Below are positions 35,597 through 44,744 of a DNA stretch of 64,000 nucleotides, piece by piece. The notes beneath the pieces are model-generated. The model worked only from the letters and a program-made list of their open reading frames with translations, did not search any database and was not told the DNA's origin. The DNA is from Mesorhizobium tamadayense (lineage in GTDB: Bacteria > Pseudomonadota > Alphaproteobacteria > Rhizobiales > Rhizobiaceae), in assembly GCF_003863365.1 (NCBI RefSeq), contig NZ_RQXT01000010.1:62001-126000 (forward strand), in the 5' to 3' direction. The translations under genes and the position numbers were made by a program. Within the stretch, counting starts at the first letter, position 1. The number at the start of each line of letters is the position of its first letter.

Positions 35597-36570
35597 CTGC
35601 CGAACGATCCCGGCTTTCAGCCTCCGCGAAGCTCGCGGTCTTTTGCCTGTGCTATGCCGGGCTAGCGGCCTACCTGTTTCCCGACACCTATTTCGCCGCG
35701 CTTGGCACGTCCAGGTTGAGGCTGCTTTATCTCTTGCTGCCCTTCCTGATACTGATCGGGCTGGTTGTAGCTGCAATCATCAGCCAACCACGAGCTCCGG
35801 CAAGCTGGCTGTGGCACAAACTGGCGTCGCGGGGACCGGGAGCGACAATCACGCTTGGAATTTTCATACTTTGCCTGGCTGCATTCACCGCGTTCAAGCA
35901 CGAATTCTCGCAGATGGTGCCGTTTTTTGCCGATCAAATCCTGGCAAGGATCGACGCCGCCTTGCATTTCGGCGATCCCTGGAAGTGGGCGCGTGCCCTG
36001 CCTATTCCACACGTCGCGGATCGGGCACTCTACATCCTGTATTCGCAGCTTTGGTTCGTTGTGCTTGCCACCGTCGTCGTCGTCGCGGCCTGGCTCGACG
36101 ACGCATCAAAGCGCCAAGGTTATTTCCTGTCGCTAATCACCTGTGCGGTCGTTCTGGGCGTGGCAGCAAGATTGGCTGCGTCATCGGCCGGGCCGATCTT
36201 TTACGACCGCCTGTTCGATCCGGATATGTTCGAAGATCTTATCCGATCGCTTAAGGCGAGCGATGCCGGACCAGACACCCTTCTCATCGCCGACTATCTT
36301 TATTTGTCGTATACGACCCATACGGCCTCGATAGGGACAGGCATTTCAGCGATGCCTAGCTTCCACGTCGCTATTGCCGTGCTGAACGCCCTTTTCCTTT
36401 CGAGCTTGAATCGATGGGTCGGTGCCGTAGCGTGGACCTATGCAGGCGTGATCCTCTTCGGATCAGTGTACTTCGGCTGGCACTATGCCATAGATGGCTA
36501 CTTCTCGATCATCGCGACCATGGTGATATGGCGCTGTTGTCGGATATCGAAGAGGCCAAAGAGCCGATGA
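35575..36570 (+). CDS. PAP2-superfamily membrane phosphatase/phosphotransferase
   Basis: 331 residues with about six to seven transmembrane helices. The C-terminal half carries the PAP2 catalytic signature: GISAMPSFHVA with His264 and FGWHYAIDGY with His303 and Asp307. This matches the inositol-phosphorylceramide-synthase-like PAP2_3 group. Members dephosphorylate lipid phosphates or transfer phospho-head groups at the membrane. The substrate is unknown. It ends 13 bp before the convergent cpaA gene. Confidence 0.8.
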   Translation: MEMAPDIAAERSRLSASAKLAVFCLCYAGLAAYLFPDTYFAALGTSRLRLLYLLLPFLILIGLVVAAIISQPRAPASWLWHKLASRGPGATITLGIFILCLAAFTAFKHEFSQMVPFFADQILARIDAALHFGDPWKWARALPIPHVADRALYILYSQLWFVVLATVVVVAAWLDDASKRQGYFLSLITCAVVLGVAARLAASSAGPIFYDRLFDPDMFEDLIRSLKASDAGPDTLLIADYLYLSYTTHTASIGTGISAMPSFHVAIAVLNALFLSSLNRWVGAVAWTYAGVILFGSVYFGWHYAIDGYFSIIATMVIWRCCRISKRPKSR

Positions 36571-36583
36571 AGAAGTGTCAGAT

Positions 36584-37129
36584 TTAGCCTAGCTGCTGCA
36601 GGATTCCGCTGCGGCTGGCCAGCATCACACCGCCATAGATCTGGAACAGGATTGCGCAGATCGCGGCAGCCGAGATCGGCACGCCGAACGGCACGACGCC
36701 TTTCCTGTCCATGTGCTGAATGTAGACACGGAATGCGCCCGCCGGCAGGAGAAAAGGGTTCTTGACCAACGCTGCGGTCGCCAGGGCGAAGACCAGCAGG
36801 AAAATCGTGAACACGACCAGACCGTTTCCGCCAATCAAAAGCGGCATAGCTGCCATCAGCTTCACATCGCCGGCGCCGAGCTTCCGCAGAGCCCAAAATG
36901 GAAACAGCGCCACGAACAGCAGGACACAGCCGATCGCGCTCAGACCCATATCCCACCACGACCCGGTCTGCACGGACACAAGCTGGAGCGAACCGAGGCC
37001 GAGGCATACCAGCAGCAGCACGTCACGATTGGCAATCTTCTGCGTCGTGAAATCGGTCCAGGCGATCCTGCCAAGAACCGGGATAGCCAGCGCCCTGAGC
37101 AACAGTGACGCGGCAAGCAACACGCTCAT
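36584..37129 (-). CDS. cpaA: Prepilin peptidase CpaA/TadV (A24 family)
   Basis: A 181-residue polytopic membrane protease without the N-methylation domain, the form found in Tad loci. The two catalytic aspartates are Asp26 in AWTDFTTQKI and Asp88 in GAGDVKLM (GxGD motif). It cleaves the leader of the Flp pilin (41552) and of TadE/TadG pseudopilins. The start overlaps the tadD stop by 4 bp (ATGA), so the genes are coupled. Last gene of the minus-strand arm of the locus. Confidence 0.9.
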   Translation of the reverse strand: MSVLLAASLLLRALAIPVLGRIAWTDFTTQKIANRDVLLLVCLGLGSLQLVSVQTGSWWDMGLSAIGCVLLFVALFPFWALRKLGAGDVKLMAAMPLLIGGNGLVVFTIFLLVFALATAALVKNPFLLPAGAFRVYIQHMDRKGVVPFGVPISAAAICAILFQIYGGVMLASRSGILQQLG

Positions 37130-37674
37130 GACCGCTCTATGTTCCGCACGCTGGACGATAGCAGCTTCAAATTGTTGGCCACTGTCGGATCGTTGGGCGC
37201 GAGCTCATAGGCCTTGAGGAAATTCGACCGCGCCTCCTGCAGCTTGCCGCGCAGCAGATAGGAGTAGCCGACATTGTTGTAATATTCCGGCGTCGCGCCG
37301 AGCAGCCGGTAGGCGCGACTATAGGCAAGGTCGGAAAGGTCGAAGCGCCGGATGCGGTCGCAGGAAGCGGCAAGGCCCAGCCAGGCGACGCCGTCATTCG
37401 GCGCCAGACGGGTGGCCTTGTAGAAAAGGGCGCCGGCATTGCCGTAATTTTCGGAGCGGAACTGGGTCTTGGCCTCGGTGACCGCCTGGTCCGAAGCATA
37501 GTAGTCGACATCGCTGACCGTCTTCAGTCCGTCGAAGGTATCGCCGAAGGCGGTGTAGTCGCCTTTGGCGGGCTCGTTGGTGCGCACGACGCCCGTGCTG
37601 TCGGTCGATTGGCAACCGGCGAGCAGGAGCAGCAGCACACTAGCTGCGGCGGCGAGGCGCACTGGCCTTGTCAT
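37126..37674 (-). CDS. tadD: TadD-like TPR lipoprotein
   Basis: 182 residues with a lipobox (VLLLLLAGCQS) and at least three tetratricopeptide units (AQFRSENYGNAGALFYKATRLAPND region, YSRAYRLLGATPEYYNNVGYSYLLRG, KLQEARSNFLKAYELAPNDP). TadD is the outer-membrane pilotin-like partner for the secretin CpaC. The start at 37674 gives a short signal sequence; an ATG at 37686 is four codons further up. It overlaps cpaA by 4 bp. Confidence 0.85.
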   Translation of the reverse strand: MTRPVRLAAAASVLLLLLAGCQSTDSTGVVRTNEPAKGDYTAFGDTFDGLKTVSDVDYYASDQAVTEAKTQFRSENYGNAGALFYKATRLAPNDGVAWLGLAASCDRIRRFDLSDLAYSRAYRLLGATPEYYNNVGYSYLLRGKLQEARSNFLKAYELAPNDPTVANNLKLLSSSVRNIERS

Positions 37675-37728
37675 CTTATGCCCCAAGGAGCCCTCCGACT
37701 CAGTTTCAGAACCTAATCATATGACGTC

Positions 37729-38679
37729 TTAGAAGAAAATGCCCTTCATGCGAATGATCACTGGCAACAGTATCACCATCAGCACAACTGGAAACACGCA
37801 AAGCCCCAACGGGATCATCATTTTGACGGGCAAGGCGTTGGCCCGTTCCTCGGCGTGAAGGATCCGCTGGCTTCGCATCTCGTCACTGTAAACCCTCAAG
37901 GCGTCGGTCAGACTGGTACCAAGTTCTTCCGACTGTCGGAACAGCACTGCCAAGGCTCGTGCCTCGTCTAGCCCCAAGCGGTCGGCAAGTTCACGCAATG
38001 CCTCCCGCAACGGCTTGCCGGCGCGCATTTGCAGATTCATGATCGCAAGCTGGATGCCCAGCCATTTATGCGTCCCAGCCAGTTCGTTGCTGACCCGCTC
38101 TACCGCCGCTTCCAGACTCATCCCGGCATCGGCGCAAGTGATCATCATGTCCATGAAATCGGGAAAGCCGCGTCGGTAGATCTGCTTTTGCGCGTTCTCG
38201 AAGCGATCGAGCATAACGCTCGGGATCACAAGGCAGGCGAGACCGAATAGAGCGGAAGCGGCGTAAGGGATGAAAGGCGGCCATTGCGGCGGCAATATCG
38301 ACGACAAGATCATGTAGGAGCCTAGGAAGCCCAGGCATACGACGCCTAGGCGACCCAAGGTGTAGATTATCGGCGCGCTGGACTGGTAAAAGCCCGCTCG
38401 GAACAGCTTGGCCTCGAGCGCATTTGGTTCCCCGCGCTCCTTCTCTACAGACCGGAAATAGGCATCGATCGGGCGCTGGGCAGCGATCTTCGCAAGTTTC
38501 TCCTGTCCCAGCAAAGACCGGCGGTCGCCAATGCCCTCGGCAATAAGGCTTTGCGCCACCAGTTTTCGTGTCTGCAATGCCGGCAGAAGGATCAGCCCCC
38601 CGAAAAGGAAAAGGGCGACCGCGGCCACAAAGACCGCAACGGAAACCAACAAACTCAGATCTAGTCCACTCGCAAACAA
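37729..38679 (-). CDS. tadC: TadC, inner-membrane T2SF-type protein
   Basis: 316 residues with N-terminal transmembrane segment, a cytoplasmic T2SF (GspF) domain (FPDFMDMMITCADAGMSLEAAVERV, then ELGTSLTDALRVYSDEMRSQR) and two C-terminal helices. It forms the pilus platform together with TadB. It lies 17 bp after tadB. Confidence 0.9.
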   Translation of the reverse strand: MFASGLDLSLLVSVAVFVAAVALFLFGGLILLPALQTRKLVAQSLIAEGIGDRRSLLGQEKLAKIAAQRPIDAYFRSVEKERGEPNALEAKLFRAGFYQSSAPIIYTLGRLGVVCLGFLGSYMILSSILPPQWPPFIPYAASALFGLACLVIPSVMLDRFENAQKQIYRRGFPDFMDMMITCADAGMSLEAAVERVSNELAGTHKWLGIQLAIMNLQMRAGKPLREALRELADRLGLDEARALAVLFRQSEELGTSLTDALRVYSDEMRSQRILHAEERANALPVKMMIPLGLCVFPVVLMVILLPVIIRMKGIFF

Positions 38680-38696
38680 TTCTGCGCTCGCCCCTC

Positions 38697-39668
38697 TTAG
38701 ATATCGAAGGTAACCATTCGATACATGATGTAGTCACCCAGCAGCGCCCAAACCCCGAAAATCGTGAACGCAGGCAATATCAGCGGATTGTGCCAGACAG
38801 AGCCATAGTAGGCGGGTGCAGTGATCAGAAGGAGCAGGAACATCACAACCGGAAACATCGATATGATCCAGGCCGATACTCGACCTTCAGCCGACAGCGC
38901 TCTGATCTTCATTTTAAGTTTCTGCCGTTCGCGCAGAACCCGCGAAAGATTGGCCAGGATTTCGGTGAGATTGCCGCCGGTTTTGGATTGGATGGATAGT
39001 GACACCGACAGCAAATGCAATCCCTCGAAGCCGACCCGCTCCGACAGCTTTCGCACTGCCTGTTCCAGGCTGAGACCGAAAGTAATCTCGTCGGATACGA
39101 TGCCGAATTCGGTCCCTAAAGGGTCAGGCATTTCACGGGCGACTAGGCCGATTGCGACCGACGCAGGATGGCCGGCCCTCAGCGAGCGCACGATCATGTC
39201 CAAGGCGTCGGGAAGTTGCCGGGCGAATTTGAGGATTCGTCTGTTGCGGGCTCGCCGCAGAACCAGCAAGGGCAATACGAAGCCGATGACGAAAAAGGCT
39301 ATGATCCCCAAGAGCATCGGCAGACCGAACAGCAGTGTCAAAAGAAGCCCTACAACCAATCCCGCAAGCAGAAAGATCGTTGCAAAGAGGATCGGGTTCC
39401 CAGTGGTGCCCGATTGCGTGTAAAGCCTGTTCAGGCCTACCGCTCCGAAAAGGTAGTCGCCGGTGCTGGTCAGGCCGCGCTCGCGCAGAAGACCTTGCAG
39501 CGTCTGTTCCGCCGGTCCCTCCTCGCCGAGCCGCTGGAGCCGGCGATTGATAACGTTGAGCCTTACACGCCGCGCGGAATACGACACGTAGAACGACTCG
39601 ACCGCAAGGATGACCGCGGCCGCCGCCAGCACGTAGATGAAATAAAGCAACGTCTGTCCGGTCAGCAT
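38697..39668 (-). CDS. tadB: TadB, inner-membrane T2SF-type protein
   Basis: 323 residues: an N-terminal transmembrane helix (LLYFIYVLAAAAVILAVESF), two central helices, a GspF-type domain (RQLPDALDMIVRSLRAGHPASVAIG, SIQSKTGGNLTEILANLSRVLRER) and two C-terminal helices. It is the partner of TadC in the Tad platform. Its start codon overlaps the stop of cpaF by one base. Confidence 0.9.
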   Translation of the reverse strand: MLTGQTLLYFIYVLAAAAVILAVESFYVSYSARRVRLNVINRRLQRLGEEGPAEQTLQGLLRERGLTSTGDYLFGAVGLNRLYTQSGTTGNPILFATIFLLAGLVVGLLLTLLFGLPMLLGIIAFFVIGFVLPLLVLRRARNRRILKFARQLPDALDMIVRSLRAGHPASVAIGLVAREMPDPLGTEFGIVSDEITFGLSLEQAVRKLSERVGFEGLHLLSVSLSIQSKTGGNLTEILANLSRVLRERQKLKMKIRALSAEGRVSAWIISMFPVVMFLLLLITAPAYYGSVWHNPLILPAFTIFGVWALLGDYIMYRMVTFDI

Positions 39669-41053
39669 TATAGTGCTACCTGCGGATTGAAGGCGTCCTT
39701 GGCAAAATGATGCCCCTGAGTGGCCGCCTCCTGGGCGAAGCGAGGACGGACTCCCGTAGCTCGGAACTCGCCTATTATAGTGCCGTCAGCAGCAACTTCG
39801 CGCCGAACGAAATGATAGATTTCCTGGAGCTGGACGACATTGCCTTCCATACCGGTAAGCTCCGAGATCGAGACAACGCGCCGGCCGCCGTCAGAAAGGC
39901 GCTGCGTCTGCACGATGATGTCGAGGGCCGAGGCGATTTGCGCCCGGATGGATTCATGGGTCATCGGCATGCCCGCCATGCCAACCATCTGCTCCATACG
40001 CGATATGGCATCGCGCGGCGTGTTGGCGTGAATGGTCGTCATCGAACCTTCATGGCCGGTATTCATGGCCTGCAGCATGTCGAAGGCTTCCTCGCCGCGC
40101 ACCTCGCCGACGATGATGCGGTCAGGCCGCATGCGCAGCGCGTTCTTGACCAATTCGCGCTGGCGGACTTCGCCCTTGCCCTCGACATTTGGCGGACGGG
40201 TCTCCAACCGGCCAACATGCGGCTGCTGCAACTGCAGCTCCGCCGCGTCCTCGATGGTGATCAGGCGCTCCGCGCTCGGGATGTAGCTCGACAGCGCGTT
40301 GAGCAAAGTCGTCTTGCCGCTGCCGGTGCCGCCCGAAACCAGGATCGACTTGCGTGTCTGCACCGCGATCCTCAGCAACTCGACCATCGGCTGGCGGATC
40401 GAGTTGAATGCCATCAGGCGTTCGAGCGAATAGGGATTCTTGGAGAATTTGCGGATCGACACCAGTGGTCCATCCACAGAGATCGGCCTTACCGCGATGT
40501 TGACGCGCGAGCCATCCTCCAACCGTGCATCCACCATCGGCGAGGATTCATCGACACGCCGGCCAATAGCCGACACGATCTTGTTGACGATGCGCAGCAG
40601 ATGCGCCTCATCACGAAAACGGATCGCGGTTTCCTCGATCACGCCACGCCGCTCAATAAACACCCGTTTATGGGTGTTGATCAGGATATCAGCGATCGAA
40701 TCATCCTTGAGCAAGGGCTCGATCGGCCCGAGGCCCAGCATCTCATCGGCCGTGTCGCTGGTCAGTTGATCGAGCTCGCGCGCGTTCAAGGGAATATTTT
40801 TGACGCGCACGAATTCGCGCACGATCGGCCGGATTTCATTCAGGATCTCGTCCTTGGAAGCATTTTCAAGGGCGGTCAGATTGAACCTGTCTATGAGATG
40901 ACGATGCAGGTCGACCTTGAGCGAGAGGAAATCGTCGCTCGCCTGCTCGGTCTGGACCGGCTGCACGGCCGCCGCGCCATTGGCCACCACGGGCGCCTGC
41001 GTTGATTGCGGCGTGCGCTGGTCACCCGGCCCTTTGATGAAGCGACCCAACAT
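39668..41053 (-). CDS. cpaF: CpaF/TadA pilus assembly ATPase
   Basis: 461 residues from ATG 41053; an in-frame codon at 41176 would add a non-family extension, and AGGGG precedes 41053. It has Walker [16 protein letters not shown], an Asp box ([11 protein letters not shown]), Walker [17 protein letters not shown] and the His box [12 protein letters not shown], as in VirB11/PilT-type secretion ATPases. It powers Flp pilus assembly and possibly retraction. First gene of the minus-strand arm. Confidence 0.95.
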   Translation of the reverse strand: MLGRFIKGPGDQRTPQSTQAPVVANGAAAVQPVQTEQASDDFLSLKVDLHRHLIDRFNLTALENASKDEILNEIRPIVREFVRVKNIPLNARELDQLTSDTADEMLGLGPIEPLLKDDSIADILINTHKRVFIERRGVIEETAIRFRDEAHLLRIVNKIVSAIGRRVDESSPMVDARLEDGSRVNIAVRPISVDGPLVSIRKFSKNPYSLERLMAFNSIRQPMVELLRIAVQTRKSILVSGGTGSGKTTLLNALSSYIPSAERLITIEDAAELQLQQPHVGRLETRPPNVEGKGEVRQRELVKNALRMRPDRIIVGEVRGEEAFDMLQAMNTGHEGSMTTIHANTPRDAISRMEQMVGMAGMPMTHESIRAQIASALDIIVQTQRLSDGGRRVVSISELTGMEGNVVQLQEIYHFVRREVAADGTIIGEFRATGVRPRFAQEAATQGHHFAKDAFNPQVAL

Positions 41054-41551
41054 GCCGCAAACCCCTTGTAATTTTCCCCTGGCGTCGAAACTAAGCGTTA
41101 ACCACGAGGGGCACAAGCGGCGTAGAGGACACACTGGACATATTACTTGCGACATAGTTAAAAAATAGAGATTCAAAAAATCGTTTTATTTTTGCGCTGC
41201 TCTGGTTCGCAGACCAAAGTCCTAGGACCTTTGGCGACACCCCCCGGCAAGAGCCCCTATAACCCATTTGATATAAACGTATATGTTCTACCCCTAATGT
41301 GCAGCTCTCTGGACGCGGATGTGGCCGAATTGTGAATGAATGGTTAAGATCACTTGAAAAACGAAGCGAATCAAGCTCTTGTCAAAATTGAAGGAGCTTC
41401 GATTCGAGTATTGAAGGGTTAAGGGACTGTTAATCCGTTTGACTCGGCTTTTTTGCGGGGCAAGGATTGAATTCGACGGGGGATGCTTGGGTATGGGGTT
41501 CATCCTTAGGCTCGTCTCGTCGGGTTCAAACCTCCAAAGGGAGAAATTGGC
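41054..41551. other. 498-bp divergent regulatory region of the Tad locus
   Basis: No gene seen. The region is AT-richer than the flanks. An imperfect palindrome centred on TCCTAGGA (41214-41234, arms CCAAAG and CTTTGG) and several single TTAA words (41095, 41157, 41343) lie on the cpaF side. A full CtrA-type box lies on the flp side (41419-41433). The flp ribosome site is AAAGGGAG at 41535-41542. Confidence 0.6.
41419..41433 (+). promoter_or_regulatory. CtrA-type binding box upstream of flp
   Basis: TTAA (41419-41422), 7 bases, TTAA (41430-41433) matches the CtrA full-site consensus TTAA-N7-TTAA exactly. It lies 118 bp before the flp start and 5 bp before a possible -35 hexamer TTGACT (41439-41444), the overlap-type position known for CtrA-activated promoters such as Caulobacter pilA. 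Confidence 0.65.
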
Positions 41552-41767
41552 ATGAAGAAGCTCATGACGATGGCCCGGCAGTTCCGCGACGATGAAAACG
41601 GCGCTGCTATGGTCGAATATTCCATTCTGATCGGCCTGATCGCCGTATCGGCGATTCTGTTCATCATCGGCATCGGCCTGTGGGTGACGGGTCGTTTCAC
41701 CGGCCTTTGCACCGCCCTGAACAGCGCCAACGTTCCTGGCTCGTGCGGCTCCGGCACCGGTAGCTAA
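41552..41767 (+). CDS. flp: Flp-family type IVb pilin
   Basis: A 71-residue pilin precursor. A 17-residue basic/acidic leader ends at Gly17; cleavage before AAMVEYSILIGLIAV gives a mature protein with Glu at position 5 and Tyr at 6, the Flp hallmark. A hydrophobic helix (about 20-45) and a short Gly/Ser-rich tail with a pair of Cys (LCTAL, GSCGSG) follow. It is the main subunit of the adhesive Tad pilus, processed by CpaA. A strong hairpin follows the gene at 41782. Confidence 0.93.
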   Translation: MKKLMTMARQFRDDENGAAMVEYSILIGLIAVSAILFIIGIGLWVTGRFTGLCTALNSANVPGSCGSGTGS

Positions 41768-41781
41768 TCGCTTGCAGTCTT

Positions 41782-41812
41782 TTCAGGCCCGGTCTTGGGG
41801 GCCGGGCCTGAA
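41782..41812 (+). terminator. Strong hairpin between flp and cpaB (partial terminator or stabiliser)
   Basis: TTCAGGCCCGG (41782-41792) pairs perfectly with CCGGGCCTGAA (41802-41812) around a 9-nt loop. No U-run follows. It likely protects or partly terminates the pilin message so that pilin exceeds the assembly proteins. Confidence 0.65.
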
Positions 41813-41863
41813 TCAATTGCCGGACAGGCGGGGCTGATTTGTAGCCTTTTTGGGGTTGGGCTC

Positions 41864-42898
41864 ATGCGCGCGAATACAGTCATAATGATCATTCTTGCCG
41901 GTGTGTTCGGCGTGCTTGCGGTTGTGCTCGCCAATATTTGGCTCGCCAACCAGCGTAGCGCGATGGCCCAGGCAGGCAACATTCCTCGTGACACGATTGT
42001 AGTGGCTGCAGTGCCGCTGAAATTCGGTGACACTTTGAGCGAGGACAAGCTGCGCGAGATGGCATGGCCGGTAGGTGCCGTACCGGCCGGAGCATTCAAG
42101 ACGACGAAAGAGGCGCTGGCTGGCAATGGCGCAAGGCAGGCGCTTCAAGCAATCAGCGCCAACGAACCGGTTCTGGCGACCAAGATCACAGGCCCTGGTC
42201 AGCGTGCCACGCTTTCCGCCGTGCTCGGCGAAGGCATGAAAGCCGTTTCCATCAGGGTCAATGACGTTCTCGGTGTCGCTGGCTTTGTATTTCCGGGAGA
42301 TCGCGTCGACATATTGTTGACCCGCAATGTTCGCAGCAATGAGGGCGCGGATAAGAGCTTCGTCGACGTGCTCTTGCAGAGCGTGAAGGTGCTTGCGATC
42401 GACCAGGTTGCCGACGAGAGCAAGGACAGTCCGACTGTGGTGAAGGCGGTGACTGTAGAGGTCAGCACCAAGGATGCGCAGAAGTTGACGCTCGCCGCCG
42501 GCGCGGGCCAGCTTTCGCTGGCGCTTCGGCAAGCCGCGGCTAGCAAGGGTGAAATGACCGAACGTGTCACGCTCTCTGATCTAACTGGCGACACGCCTGA
42601 AGATGTCGCCAAAAGGCAGGCGGAACTTGACAGGCAGAAGGCCGCTGAGGCTGCCGCCGCCGAAGAGCGAAAGCGCGCCGACGACAAGATCAACGGGCTC
42701 GCCCAAGCGGTTGAGCAGGTGGGGAGCAAGCTCGATCAGTTGAGCAAGGTGAAGCCTGCTGTGGCACCCGCACCACAGGTGCAAGAAGTCGTAAAGGAAG
42801 TGGTCAAATATGTGCAGCCGGAGCCGCCGGCCCGCGCTACAATCGGAGTCTTCCGGGGCGTAAAGCTCGAAACGTATGACGTGCCGCGTCAACGTTAG
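41864..42898 (+). CDS. cpaB: CpaB/RcpC pilus assembly protein
   Basis: 344 residues from ATG 41864: one N-terminal transmembrane helix (MIILAGVFGVLAVVLANIWL), a SAF-like beta-clip domain (VVAAVPLKFGDTLSEDKLREMAWP), and the RcpC core (MKAVSIRVNDVLGVAGFVFPGDRVDILLTR). A coiled-coil and Pro-rich tail completes it. It works in the periplasm with the secretin CpaC. An in-frame codon at 41795 lies in the leader and is unlikely as start. Confidence 0.92.
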   Translation: MRANTVIMIILAGVFGVLAVVLANIWLANQRSAMAQAGNIPRDTIVVAAVPLKFGDTLSEDKLREMAWPVGAVPAGAFKTTKEALAGNGARQALQAISANEPVLATKITGPGQRATLSAVLGEGMKAVSIRVNDVLGVAGFVFPGDRVDILLTRNVRSNEGADKSFVDVLLQSVKVLAIDQVADESKDSPTVVKAVTVEVSTKDAQKLTLAAGAGQLSLALRQAAASKGEMTERVTLSDLTGDTPEDVAKRQAELDRQKAAEAAAAEERKRADDKINGLAQAVEQVGSKLDQLSKVKPAVAPAPQVQEVVKEVVKYVQPEPPARATIGVFRGVKLETYDVPRQR

Positions 42899-42949
42899 AA
42901 CCGCCCGGCAAACGAGGGGCTGCCAATTGGCAGCAGTGGGAGACGAGTG

Positions 42950-44395
42950 ATGATGGGATTCTGGGTCAGAATAGCGGCGGCCGCGCTGTCCTTGTTTGGT
43001 GTATCGGCGATCTCTAGCCATTCGGCTACAGCGGCTGACCGCTTCATCGACGTGTCGAGCCCGTCCCTACACCGCGTGTTCGTGCCGGTGTCGCAGTCCG
43101 TCACGATCCAGGTCAGTTCCACACTCGGCGATATCGTCGTTGGCGACGAGAAGATCGCCGATGCCCAGCCGATGACCGACAAGACGCTCTATATCATCGG
43201 CAAGAGCCTCGGCACCACCACCGTCAATCTGTTTTCCGAGGACAAGCGCTCGCTGGGCGCCATCCAGATCGAGGTCGGCCAGGATGTCAGCGACATGGCG
43301 GCCGCGATCCGCCAGGTCGCGCCGAAGGCGCGCATCGAAATCGGTTCGATCAACGGCAAGGTTCGACTGAGCGGCCACGTCAAGGACGCCGCCACGCTGG
43401 CGCAGATCGTGGAAGTCACCCAGCAATATGGCCCCGACGCCATCATCAACGCTGTGACCATCGATGATAGCGAGCAGGTCAATCTGTCGGTGCGTATCCT
43501 GGAAGCTAAGCGCAACGCCGACCGCGATCTCGGCGTGTCATTCAAGAGCACGAACAGAGATGGCACGACAAAAGTCGGAACCGGTATTGCCGCAGTTGAT
43601 AAAGATGGTGCAGTGCTCGGGTCGGGCACTTTGCTCAGCGGTCTCCTGTCCAACGCCTCTCCCTTTGGAGCGCTGCTCACGCGCGTCATCGACAGCAACA
43701 TCAAAGTCGATTTGTACATCGAGGCGCTCGAGTCGAAGGGCTTGGTGCGGCTGCTGGCCGAACCCAACCTCACCACAGTTTCCGGCGAGACCGCCAGCTT
43801 CAATGCCGGTGGCGAAGTGCCAATCCGGAGCATCACCAGCCAAGGCGAGGTCCAGATCCAATTCAAGCAGTTCGGCGTCAACCTCAATTTCACGCCGGTG
43901 GTGCTCGACGACGGCAAGATCCACATGAAGCTTGCGCCGGAAGTCAGCGACTTGACCGGCTTCACGCCCGCCGGCGATCCGATCTTCACCAACCGCAAGC
44001 TGGCCACCGTGGTCGACCTGCGCGACGGCCAAAGCTTCGCGGTCGGCGGCCTGCTCTCCAGCAAGAATACCAGGCTGCAGGAGCAGGTGCCTTGGCTGGG
44101 TCAGGTGCCAATCATCGGCGCGCTGTTCCACAATTCGAGCACGCAGAAAGAAGAAACGGAACTGGTCGTCATCGTCACGCCGCATCTCGTGCGGCCGGTG
44201 AAGCCCGGCGAGCAGCTTGCAACGCCGTTCGACAAGACGAGGCCCGCCAACGACCCGGAACTTATGCTGCTCGGCCAGCTCGAAGTGAACAAGGACATGA
44301 TCCGCAAGTATGAGCACGGCGACGGCGTCACCGGCCCCTATGGCCACATGCTGGATGTGAAATCGAAGGACAAGCTGGTCTATGTCAAGAAATAA
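42950..44395 (+). CDS. cpaC: CpaC/RcpA secretin
   Basis: A 481-residue outer-membrane secretin of the Tad system. It has a signal peptide (IAAAALSLFGVSAISSHSATA), an N-terminal pilus domain (RVFVPVSQSVTIQVSSTLGDIVVGDEKIAD), a BON-like segment (KVRLSGHVKDAATLAQIVEV), and a C-terminal secretin core with VRLLAEPNLTTVSGETASFNAGGEVPI and VPWLGQVPIIGALFHNSS. It forms the pore for the Flp pilus. GGGAGACGAG precedes the start. It overlaps the next gene by 14 bp. Confidence 0.93.
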   Translation: MMGFWVRIAAAALSLFGVSAISSHSATAADRFIDVSSPSLHRVFVPVSQSVTIQVSSTLGDIVVGDEKIADAQPMTDKTLYIIGKSLGTTTVNLFSEDKRSLGAIQIEVGQDVSDMAAAIRQVAPKARIEIGSINGKVRLSGHVKDAATLAQIVEVTQQYGPDAIINAVTIDDSEQVNLSVRILEAKRNADRDLGVSFKSTNRDGTTKVGTGIAAVDKDGAVLGSGTLLSGLLSNASPFGALLTRVIDSNIKVDLYIEALESKGLVRLLAEPNLTTVSGETASFNAGGEVPIRSITSQGEVQIQFKQFGVNLNFTPVVLDDGKIHMKLAPEVSDLTGFTPAGDPIFTNRKLATVVDLRDGQSFAVGGLLSSKNTRLQEQVPWLGQVPIIGALFHNSSTQKEETELVVIVTPHLVRPVKPGEQLATPFDKTRPANDPELMLLGQLEVNKDMIRKYEHGDGVTGPYGHMLDVKSKDKLVYVKK

Positions 44396-44675
44396 GCTCT
44401 TGCTCGTCCTTCTCAGCTCCAGCCTGCTTGGGGGCTGCGCGGCCGACTATCTGAACAATTACGACACCATGACGTTGGCGTCGGGCGATTCGCAGAAAGC
44501 CAACCAGCTACTGCAGACGGTCGACCCGTACAATCCAGCTTCGAACAACACGAAGATCGAAGGCGACGGGGCACGGTCCGTCGCCGTCGTCCAACAATAC
44601 AGAGTTCCGCCGCCCCCGCCGCCAACAACGAACATGACGGTCAACGTCGGGCCGGCGGGTGCGAGCACGCAGTGA
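44382..44675 (+). CDS. Small lipoprotein in CpaD position
   Basis: 97 residues with lipobox LLGGC (signal MSRNKLLLVLLSSSLLGGC). The mature chain is polar and has a PPPPPP run before TTNMTVNVGPAG. It occupies the place of cpaD between the secretin and TadG-like genes but is about half the length of typical CpaD, so it may be a short CpaD-like or a replacement lipoprotein. It overlaps cpaC by 14 bp, which argues for coupled translation. Confidence 0.75.
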   Translation: MSRNKLLLVLLSSSLLGGCAADYLNNYDTMTLASGDSQKANQLLQTVDPYNPASNNTKIEGDGARSVAVVQQYRVPPPPPPTTNMTVNVGPAGASTQ

Positions 44676-44744
44676 ACTGAACGAAAGGATGCGGTTGTAT
44701 CGGGCATACGAGGAGCCTGGCACCAAGGGGTAAAGGGTAGGGCC

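Noticed and set aside
41515..41540. GGGTTCAAACCTCC before flp as a tRNA T-loop
   Set aside because: The T-stem does not pair and no acceptor or anticodon stem is present; it is just the pilin leader.
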